A stretch of DNA of 64,000 bases from Bacteroidaceae bacterium (GTDB lineage: Bacteria; Bacteroidota; Bacteroidia; Bacteroidales; Bacteroidaceae), in NCBI GenBank assembly GCA_017556045.1, contig JAFZFF010000053.1, positions 27,201 through 91,200 on the forward strand, read 5' to 3'. Shown here piece after piece: positions 16,954-23,241 of the stretch. Below the pieces are notes generated by a model. It did not search any database, was not told where the DNA came from, and was given only the letters and a program-made list of their open reading frames with translations. The translations under genes and the position numbers were made by a program. How positions within the stretch are numbered: position 1 is the stretch's first letter; every line of letters begins with the position of its first letter.

Positions 16954-17099
16954 GTTTAGAGCTTAGGGTGTGACAGCTAAAGCTGTACGAAGACGTTAAC
17001 GATGACGATAACTTGCAGCAAAGCTGCGGGTTAACAGTTAAAAGCTGCGGAGCAGCGGTTAAGGGTTAAGGTCATGCTATGCGTGTAGAAAACGTTGAC
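16954..17099. repeat. 146-bp direct repeat, right copy
   Basis: This is the same sequence and direction as 15711-15856, with a handful of substitutions and a 1-bp indel. Recombination between the two would remove the AbiE pair. Confidence 0.85.
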
Positions 17100-17158
17100 T
17101 ATTTAAATTGTAAATGGTTTAGTGTTTAGAGTGTAGGGTTTAATGTTTAGCGTTAACT

Positions 17159-17197
17159 TTACTCACGTCTGATGTGCAATTCGAACGCTTCGGGATG
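17159..17197 (-). pseudogene. Relic 3' end of a homologue of the adjacent kinase fusion gene
   Basis: On the minus strand the 13 codons read HPEAFELHIRRE and stop, identical in protein to the last 12 residues of the intact gene at 17357-18607. Several codons differ from it, all synonymously. Upstream of the relic the sequence changes abruptly into the ACAGCTAAAG repeat. It is therefore the tail of a diverged allele, not a recent copy. Confidence 0.75.
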
Positions 17198-17356
17198 AGG
17201 ACAGCTAAAGCTGTACGATGACGTTAACGATGACGATAACTATTTCAATTGCAAATGGTTTAGTGTGTAGTGAGAAATCAAAAAACTATTCCCTACGAAT
17301 ATACCTCTGCGCAATACGCATGTTTAGAGTGTAGAGTTTAGTGTTTAGCATAAACT

Positions 17357-18607
17357 TTACTCACGACGAATGTGAAGTTCAAAAGCCTCTGGGTGGCTCT
17401 TTACGAACTCCTTAGCATCCTTTACTACCAAAGCGAGATAGCCACCACCACCTGCACCAGGCATCTTCCAGGCAAGGACATCGTCCATAGCACTATAGTC
17501 CGAGATGGTATCAGCAATATAGCTATTGTCAAGCTCGGGATGACCGATATATGTGGGTGCTACCATGCCGGGGAACATGGATATCTGTGCTGCGAAAGAG
17601 GCTTTATAGGCTGCGGCGAAGCCTTCAAGGTCTTTCTTGAAGATAGCATTCCAGCAAGCATCTGCAGCATCGGCAAGCGCCTTCACCTTGTCGGGGGTGA
17701 TATCCTTACCCTCTACTACAGAGCAGCCTGGCTTGCGGGGCTCCATAGGTACCATCACGAGGTGCTCCTCTAAGAAGCGAAGGGTCATCTCATCTGTGGT
17801 ATTCTCTATCTTCTTGGGCCAAAAGTTATTGTCATAATAGTGTCTGCACAATCCTGGCACGCAGATGCCAATAGAGTCCTGAGCGCCAGAGATATGGCCA
17901 TCCTCACGCTCAGGGTTGTTCTCGAAGCAGAATACCAAACGGGCCAGCATCTCGGGATCCATCTTGGGGAGCTTCATGGGCCAAATTTTCTGGATCATCT
18001 TACGAGTGCTGGTGCTCAAGCCACATCGGTCTCTCACCTCGAAGGTGGGTTCCAACGAAATAGTGATAGCCCAACCAGGATGATACATACTGACGTAGGG
18101 TTGGTCGATCCAAGTGCCAGCGAGGTCGAGACGGGTGGGGATACCCGTCGGTTGAGAGTTGAGGGATGAGGGTTGAGAGTCCTGTTGGGTGCTGAGAGCG
18201 GCTTTGAGGGAGCTGGAGCTACGGGCTTCCAAGCCTTCGTGGGGGGTGCGCTCAAGCTCTATATACTCGATACCTCTCTCCTCGCAGAGCTGGCGCTTGG
18301 CAGGGCTGCCGCCTTCGGCATTGACGACGAAGATGTCGGGCTTGACGATATCCAACGTGGGAATGAAGTCGATGACTCCACTGCCCTCATTGATATAGGC
18401 CTCCTTGACGGCCTTGATATTCTTTACCATAAACAAGCGTTCCTCTTGGGGGAACATGGGTTTACGGTGCTTATATTCCAAGTAGGTGGCATCGGAACCG
18501 ATACCTACGTACAAATCACCAAACTGTGATGCTTGCTGGAAGAACTCTACGTGGCCACTATGGAGTAGGTCATAGCAACCAGAGACGAACACTTTTTTAT
18601 TCTCCAT
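17357..18607 (-). CDS. Cytidylyltransferase-like + GHMP-kinase fusion (sugar activation)
   Basis: Residues 1-135 form a cytidylyltransferase-type domain with HSGH (16-19) and LERTPHEGLEARSSSS. From residue 156 a GHMP-kinase-like domain follows, with GAQDSIGI (241-248) and PGAGGGGY (383-390). The order resembles enzymes that phosphorylate and then activate a sugar, such as HddA-type heptose kinases. The next gene upstream is an L-fucose permease and GDP-fucose genes follow, so a salvage role for fucose or a heptose is possible. The linker at about 139-155 is made of heptad repeat sequence. The usual bifunctional Fkp (about 950 aa) is a different, larger protein. Confidence 0.7.
   Translation of the reverse strand: MENKKVFVSGCYDLLHSGHVEFFQQASQFGDLYVGIGSDATYLEYKHRKPMFPQEERLFMVKNIKAVKEAYINEGSGVIDFIPTLDIVKPDIFVVNAEGGSPAKRQLCEERGIEYIELERTPHEGLEARSSSSLKAALSTQQDSQPSSLNSQPTGIPTRLDLAGTWIDQPYVSMYHPGWAITISLEPTFEVRDRCGLSTSTRKMIQKIWPMKLPKMDPEMLARLVFCFENNPEREDGHISGAQDSIGICVPGLCRHYYDNNFWPKKIENTTDEMTLRFLEEHLVMVPMEPRKPGCSVVEGKDITPDKVKALADAADACWNAIFKKDLEGFAAAYKASFAAQISMFPGMVAPTYIGHPELDNSYIADTISDYSAMDDVLAWKMPGAGGGGYLALVVKDAKEFVKSHPEAFELHIRRE
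18140..18195. repeat. In-frame CTCAACY heptad array inside the kinase fusion gene
   Basis: On the coding strand four 7-bp units (CTCAACC, CTCATCC, CTCAACT, CTCAACC) encode SQPSSLNSQP in the inter-domain linker (about residues 144-153). Adjacent sequence belongs to the same family of intergenic repeats. Confidence 0.75.
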
Positions 18608-18944
18608 TTATTCTCACGGGAATTTATATCACGCGGATCTCACAGATCTCACGAAAGGTTTTACTAATACTTCTTTTATTGCCCACGGATGGCACTGAAT
18701 CTCACGGAAGATGCATAGCTGCGCGCGCATCGGCCTGCCGGACTCTAAGCTATCAACGAAGACGATAACGATGACGATAACTGCCTGCCGGACTCTAAAC
18801 TCTAAACGCTAAACGCTAAACTTATATTCCCACACAGAAAGCACGGAAAGCACAGAAAATATTTTGCGATGCACTGGATTCGCCTCCAGATCTCATGACT
18901 CGTTGCTCACTGCTCTTAGCTCTATCAACCCTAAACCATCAACT
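18608..18944. repeat. Gene-free repeat patch with 9-bp and 7-bp arrays
   Basis: It includes GGATCTCACAGATCTCAC (period 9, near 18635), CACAGAAAGCACGGAAAG (period 9, near 18834), CTGCCGGACTCTAA twice (18737 and 18784), GACGATAACGATGACGATAA (18763) and CTAAACN heptads at 18793-18820 and 18930-18951. No gene is seen. Confidence 0.7.
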
Positions 18945-20147
18945 CTAAACTCTCTTCTCCGTACGCAACGCGATAATGGCATAACAAAGTACTACAGCAA
19001 AACAGAAGGCGGGTACGAGGTATGAGGTGTAGATGCTGGTAGCATCGGACAATAGGCCCTGAAGTGAAGGGATAAGAGCTCCACCTAAGATGGACATGAT
19101 GAGAATGCTTGCTGCAATCTTGGAGTCATCGGGGTGGCTGCCAGAGGTGATGTCTCCCAAGGCTGTGCCATAGATGGTGGGAAACATCAGACTCATGAAG
19201 AGACTGATGAGCACGAGGGCAACAACCATCGTCATGCCTTTACCTGCTGTAAAAGCTACAGCTAAAGAGCAGAGCATAGAGAGCACTCCTGCTACAGCCA
19301 ATAACTTGGTGGGCTTCACCCACTTCATCAACCAAGTATAGAAGAAGCGTGATAGGCAAAAGGCAACAATACTGATAAGGAAGATATTACTGGCCTCAGC
19401 TTCCATGACGTCCATCTCTTGCATGACGATACGTATCGTATAGGACCATACACCTACCTGGGCACCTACATAGAAGAACTGGGCTATAACGCCATATACA
19501 TAGCGTTTGTTGGCAGCGAGGCGGGTAAGGGTGGACTTAACGGATGTATCCGAAGCGGCATCACGGCCCTCAGGCATCTTGGCAAAGAGCATCACGACCA
19601 TGATGGCCAAGAGTATACAACCTAAAGCGGTATAGGTCTTACTCACTGAATAGAGTGAGATATTGTCAAGTATCAGGTACTTGCTGACCAATATACCTGC
19701 GATACTACCCACGGGGTTGAACGACTGGGCGATATTGAGTCTGCGAGTAGCTGTTTCGGGGGTACCCATAGCCATGATATAGGGGTTAGCGGTAGTCTCC
19801 AACACCGAGCATCCACCTGCCATGATATAGATGGCCACCAGATAAAAAGCGTAGCTGGCAGCCTTGGCGGCAGGGAAGAACAGGAGTGCACCGGCGGCAT
19901 ATAGGATAAGGCCAAGGATGACACCTGCTCGATAGCTATATTTGCGGATGAAAAGTGCAGCGGGGATGGCAAAGCAGAAGTAGGAGCCATAGAAAGCGGA
20001 CAAGATAAGACTGGTCTGGGTATCAGTCATATCCATAATGCGTTTGAAAGCTGCCAATAAAGTGTCAGTCATATTGTTGGCCAATCCCCACAAAAGGAAG
20101 AGACTGGTCACAAGGATGAAGGGAAGGGTGTATTTCTTTTCTAACAT
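18945..20147 (-). CDS. fucP: L-fucose:proton symporter (MFS)
   Basis: The 400-residue, 12-span major-facilitator protein opens with LPFILVTSLFLLWGLANNMTDTLLAAFKRI, the signature of the FucP family (the asparagine-rich N-N-M-x-D motif in helix 1 is part of the sugar site). It imports L-fucose with a proton through the inner membrane. The last two codons and the stop (AGAGTTTAG) are themselves a unit of the TTTAGAG array that continues downstream. The position between GDP-fucose genes and the kinase fusion suggests that imported fucose feeds the locus. Related carriers for galactose or glucose cannot be excluded. Confidence 0.85.
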   Translation of the reverse strand: MLEKKYTLPFILVTSLFLLWGLANNMTDTLLAAFKRIMDMTDTQTSLILSAFYGSYFCFAIPAALFIRKYSYRAGVILGLILYAAGALLFFPAAKAASYAFYLVAIYIMAGGCSVLETTANPYIMAMGTPETATRRLNIAQSFNPVGSIAGILVSKYLILDNISLYSVSKTYTALGCILLAIMVVMLFAKMPEGRDAASDTSVKSTLTRLAANKRYVYGVIAQFFYVGAQVGVWSYTIRIVMQEMDVMEAEASNIFLISIVAFCLSRFFYTWLMKWVKPTKLLAVAGVLSMLCSLAVAFTAGKGMTMVVALVLISLFMSLMFPTIYGTALGDITSGSHPDDSKIAASILIMSILGGALIPSLQGLLSDATSIYTSYLVPAFCFAVVLCYAIIALRTEKRV

Positions 20148-20148
20148 T

Positions 20149-20258
20149 GTTTAGGGTTTAGAGATTCTTGTTTAGTGTTTATGGTTTAGGGTTTAGAGAT
20201 TAGGGTTTAGGGTTTAGTGTTTAGGGTTTTGTGTTTAGAGTGTTGGGGGGTAGAGTGT
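20149..20258. repeat. TTTAGGG/TTTAGAG heptad array
   Basis: About 15 degenerate 7-bp units of TTTAGNG lie between fucP and the first four-helix-bundle gene. They run into the 3' end of that gene and encode its last 18 residues. Confidence 0.85.
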
Positions 20259-20617
20259 AGGGTGTATTTTCGGAGGCCTGAGATTAATCGGGCTACAACA
20301 TTTATTGATTGTTCTAATTCTTCATATTTACGGTTATTGATATAGCCTAAGTCTGTAGCTATATCTACTTGACAACATACTTCCATTAAAGATGCATATG
20401 CTATTTCGAGGAAATGTGATTTCTCTTTATCAGAGATACGATTCATCCCTTCAACAATATTAGAAGGGACCGATATCACAGCCCTACGCAATTGGTCTGC
20501 AAGCGCACAACGCTCTTCCTGTGGCAGCATCTTTACGACACCATATATATCCTTGACTAGTTCCTTGGACTTTATATAAGCATTTAGATCTTTGAAAGAA
20601 TGAACTTTATTCTCCAT
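20207..20617 (-). CDS. Four-helix-bundle protein (S23/IVS family), copy A
   Basis: The 136-residue protein matches the 23S-intervening-sequence (S23) four-helix-bundle family: an N-terminal FKDLNAYIKSKELVKDIY, then LADQLRRAVISVPSNIVEGMNR and SHFLEIAYASLMEV. The family is related to Avd of diversity-generating retroelements, and these proteins bind nucleic acid; the function of free-standing genes is unknown. Copy B at 21853-22227 is almost identical. The last 18 residues (TLHSTPQHSKHKTLNTKP) come from the flanking heptad array, and copy B ends differently. It belongs to no sugar pathway. Confidence 0.88.
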   Translation of the reverse strand: MENKVHSFKDLNAYIKSKELVKDIYGVVKMLPQEERCALADQLRRAVISVPSNIVEGMNRISDKEKSHFLEIAYASLMEVCCQVDIATDLGYINNRKYEELEQSINVVARLISGLRKYTLHSTPQHSKHKTLNTKP

Positions 20618-20667
20618 ACTCTAAACGTCATACACTAAACAATCAACACTAAACCCTAAACTCTAAA
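20618..20667. repeat. CTAAACN heptad array between gmd stop and four-helix gene A
   Basis: Units CTAAACG, ACTAAAC, CTAAACC and CTAAACT follow each other and touch the gmd stop codon at 20668 directly. The same sequence, with few changes, precedes copy B. Confidence 0.85.
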
Positions 20668-21807
20668 CTACTTCACGATTCCTTTCTCCAAATACTCAGC
20701 CAAGTTGGTACGTACCTTAGAGGCTACATCCTCGGCTGCGACCTTGGCCATGTCATGCTCGACCATGATCTCGACGAGTTGCTCGAATGAGGTGGTCTGT
20801 GGATTCCAACCGAGCTTAGCTTTTGCCTTAGTGGGGTCACCCCAGAGGTTGACAACATCGGTAGGACGGTAGAAGTCAGGACTTACTCTGACGAGGGTCT
20901 GACCTTCTAAGTTTAGGGTTGAAGGTTGAGAGTTGAGAGATGTTCTATTGTCCTTTACACAAATACCCACTTCGTCAAGACCTTCACCTTCGAACTTAAG
21001 CTCGATACCAGCATGGTGGAAAGCGAGCTGGGTGAACTCACGTACAGAATGCTGCACGCCTGTAGCTATCACGAAGTCTTCGGGTTTCTCCTGCTGGAGG
21101 ATAAGCCACATGCACTCTACATAGTCCTTGGCATAACCCCAGTCGCGAAGTGAGTCCATATTACCGAGGTAGAGGCAGTCTTGCTTGCCCTGAGCGATGC
21201 GGGCTGCAGCGAGGGTGATCTTACGGGTTACGAAGGTCTCTCCACGGCGCTCGCTCTCATGGTTGAAGAGGATGCCTGAACAACAATACATATTGTATGC
21301 TTCACGGTATTCCTTGATGATCCAGAAACCATAGAGCTTGGCTACAGCATAAGGGCTATAGGGGTGGAAGGGGGTGTTCTCATTCTGCGGAACCTCCTCG
21401 ACCTTACCATAAAGTTCAGAAGTAGAGGCCTGATAGATACGGCAGGTATCCTCGAGATGGTTGGTACGAACTGCCTCAAGGATGCGGAGCACGCCTACAG
21501 CATCGACATCGGCGGTGAACTCGGGGGCATCGAATGATACCTGTACGTGAGACTGAGCTGCGAGATTGTATATCTCTGTAGGCTGTACCTTGCCGACCAG
21601 CTTGACGAGCGACATTGAGTCAGACATGTCGGCATAGTGAAGGTGGAAGTTAGGTGCACCTTCGAGATGAGCGATACGTTCGCGATAATCTACTGAGCTA
21701 CGACGAATGATACCATGTACTTCATACCCTTTCTCAAGAAGAAATTCACTGAGGTATGAACCATCTTGACCAGTCACACCTGTAATAAGAGCTATATTTT
21801 TTTTCAT
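20668..21807 (-). CDS. gmd: GDP-mannose 4,6-dehydratase
   Basis: The 379-residue short-chain dehydrogenase-type enzyme has [13 protein letters not shown] at the start (NADP-binding), the catalytic YxxxK in [10 protein letters not shown] and [14 protein letters not shown]-like sequence ([18 protein letters not shown]). It converts GDP-mannose to GDP-4-keto-6-deoxymannose, the first step to GDP-L-fucose, in the cytoplasm. The partner fcl lies 0.5 kb upstream. A stretch of about 15 residues (287-301, [14 protein letters not shown]) is encoded by heptad repeats and lies before the conserved FYRPTDV block. Confidence 0.95.
   Translation of the reverse strand: MKKNIALITGVTGQDGSYLSEFLLEKGYEVHGIIRRSSVDYRERIAHLEGAPNFHLHYADMSDSMSLVKLVGKVQPTEIYNLAAQSHVQVSFDAPEFTADVDAVGVLRILEAVRTNHLEDTCRIYQASTSELYGKVEEVPQNENTPFHPYSPYAVAKLYGFWIIKEYREAYNMYCCSGILFNHESERRGETFVTRKITLAAARIAQGKQDCLYLGNMDSLRDWGYAKDYVECMWLILQQEKPEDFVIATGVQHSVREFTQLAFHHAGIELKFEGEGLDEVGICVKDNRTSLNSQPSTLNLEGQTLVRVSPDFYRPTDVVNLWGDPTKAKAKLGWNPQTTSFEQLVEIMVEHDMAKVAAEDVASKVRTNLAEYLEKGIVK
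20905..20945. repeat. In-frame heptad array inside gmd
   Basis: The coding strand reads CTCAACT, CTCAACC, TTCAACC, CTAAACT in sequence. It encodes [11 protein letters not shown] without any stop. Canonical GMD has no such insertion here. Confidence 0.8.
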
Positions 21808-21827
21808 ATTTTATTTTTGTTTGTTTG

Positions 21828-21870
21828 GAGTTTAGAGTGTAATGTTTAGGGTTTAAAGTTTTGGGGTTAA
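21828..21870. repeat. TTTAGGG heptad array 3' of four-helix gene B
   Basis: Units TTTAGAG, TTTAGGG and TTTAAAG run from upstream of gmd into the end of copy B. The array is shorter than the equivalent one beside copy A. Confidence 0.8.
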
Positions 21871-22227
21871 GGTGTATTTTCGGAGACCTGATATTAATCG
21901 GGCTACTCCATTTATTGATTGTTCCAATTCTTCATACTTACGGTTATCTATATAGCCTAAGTCTGTAGCGATATCTACTTGACAATATACTTCCATTAAA
22001 GATGCATATGCTATTTCGAGGAAATGTGACTTCTCTTTATCTGAGATACGATTCATCCCTTCAACAATATTAGAAGGGACTGATACCACAGCCCTACGCA
22101 ATTGGTCTGCAAGCGCATAACGCTCTTCCTGTGGCAGCATCTTTACGACACCATATATGTCTTTGACTAGTTCTTTGGACTTAATATAAGCATTTAGACC
22201 TTTGAAAGAATGAACTTTATTCTCCAT
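21853..22227 (-). CDS. Four-helix-bundle protein (S23/IVS family), copy B
   Basis: The 124-residue protein is nearly identical to copy A over 120 residues; I see only scattered changes such as V/I, C/Y and N/D. It ends with TLTPKL instead of the longer repeat-encoded tail. With roughly 45 bp of identical upstream array, the two copies make a ~400-bp direct repeat flanking gmd. The start MENKVHSF is preceded by the same sequence in both, so the duplicated unit includes the promoter or translation start region. Confidence 0.88.
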   Translation of the reverse strand: MENKVHSFKGLNAYIKSKELVKDIYGVVKMLPQEERYALADQLRRAVVSVPSNIVEGMNRISDKEKSHFLEIAYASLMEVYCQVDIATDLGYIDNRKYEELEQSINGVARLISGLRKYTLTPKL

Positions 22228-22274
22228 ACTCTAAATGTCATACACTAAACAATCAACACTAAACCCTAAACACG
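22228..22274. repeat. CTAAACN heptad array between fcl stop and four-helix gene B
   Basis: It has the same CTAAATG/ACTAAAC/CTAAACC units as the array at 20618-20667. It ends 4 bp from the fcl stop codon. Confidence 0.85.
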
Positions 22275-23216
22275 TTATCTTTCCGCTCTCATAGGATTAT
22301 TTAAGAAATCATCGTAGGCGAGGCGGATGCCCTCTTCAAGCTCGGTCTTATAAGTCCAACCGAGGGCGGCAGCCTTACTTACATCAAGCAGCTTGCGAGG
22401 AGTACCATTGGGACGTGTGGTATCCCAAAGGATTTTACCTTCATAGCCTACCACCTTAGCAACAAGTTCGGTGAGAGTCTTAATAGAGACCTCCTTACCT
22501 GTTCCAGCATTGACAGTCTCGTTGCCGCTATAGTTATTCATCAAGAATACGCAGAGGTTGGCAAGATCGTCTACATAGAGAAACTCACGCATCGGTGTAC
22601 CATCACCCCAACAAGTGACCTCGGTGAGGCCTGCCTCCTTGGCTTCGTGGAAGCGGCGGATGAGGGCGGGAAGCACATGTGAGTGCTCGGGATGATAGTT
22701 GTCATTAGGGCCATATAGGTTAGTAGGCATCAGACTGATGTAGTCGGTGCCATACTGACGGTTAAGGTACTCGCAGTATTTCAGACCCGAGATCTTCGCA
22801 AGAGCGTAAGCCTCGTTGGTGGGCTCCAATGCCGAGGTGAGCAAGCAACTCTCGGGCATAGGTTGAGGAGCCAAGCGAGGATAGATGCACGAGGAACCGA
22901 GGAACTCGAGCTTCTTGCAGCCATTCTGCCAAGCGGCGTGGATGACATTCATCTCGAGCATCATATTGTCATACATGAAATCAGCCAAGGAACTTTGATT
23001 AGCAATGATGCCACCAACCTTGGCTGCACAGAGGAACACATACTCAGGCTTCTCCTCGGCGAAGAACGCCTCCACCTGATCCTGACGGCAGAGATCAAGC
23101 TCAGCATGAGTGCGAGTGATGATATTATTGTAGCCTTGACGTTGCAGTTCACGCATAATGGCAGAGCCTACCATACCACGGTGGCCAGCGACGTATATCT
23201 TTGAATCTTTGTTCAT
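22275..23216 (-). CDS. fcl: GDP-L-fucose synthase
   Basis: The 313-residue enzyme has the nucleotide loop GHRGMVGSAI, the GSSCIYP segment and the catalytic YALAKISG of the epimerase/reductase family. It turns GDP-4-keto-6-deoxymannose into GDP-L-fucose. Together with gmd it gives the locus its own fucose donor, used by glycosyltransferases such as the GT10 enzyme encoded at 61 kb. It lies 25 bp downstream of the CapD-type gene; that gap carries a CGTTGAGACGTTTAGGCG repeat. Confidence 0.95.
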   Translation of the reverse strand: MNKDSKIYVAGHRGMVGSAIMRELQRQGYNNIITRTHAELDLCRQDQVEAFFAEEKPEYVFLCAAKVGGIIANQSSLADFMYDNMMLEMNVIHAAWQNGCKKLEFLGSSCIYPRLAPQPMPESCLLTSALEPTNEAYALAKISGLKYCEYLNRQYGTDYISLMPTNLYGPNDNYHPEHSHVLPALIRRFHEAKEAGLTEVTCWGDGTPMREFLYVDDLANLCVFLMNNYSGNETVNAGTGKEVSIKTLTELVAKVVGYEGKILWDTTRPNGTPRKLLDVSKAAALGWTYKTELEEGIRLAYDDFLNNPMRAER

Positions 23217-23241
23217 CGTTCGTTGAATTTCGTTGAGACGT

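Larger units (their letters stand above)
16825..17356. repeat. Mosaic repeat field between AbiE pair and kinase fusion
   Basis: No intact gene is present. It holds the right 146-bp direct repeat (16954-17099), three copies of an ACTATTTCAATTGCAAATGG-like unit (about 16935, 17098, 17240), a third partial copy of the ACAGCTAAAGCTGTACGATG module at 17200, several TTTAGNG heptads and a relic gene end at 17159-17197. Confidence 0.75.

Noticed and set aside
15711-17350. Possible CRISPR array in the repeat field
   Set aside because: Repeats are not evenly spaced, spacers are not unique and of constant length, and no cas gene is near.
17357-18607. Bifunctional fucokinase/GDP-fucose pyrophosphorylase (Fkp)
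   Set aside because: Fkp is about 950 residues with a different N-terminal domain; this protein has 416 residues with a cytidylyltransferase-type HSGH domain.
20149-20258. TTTAGGG units look like plant-type telomere repeats
   Set aside because: The units are degenerate, short in number and scattered between bacterial genes; the surrounding sequence is clearly a circular-type bacterial chromosome segment.
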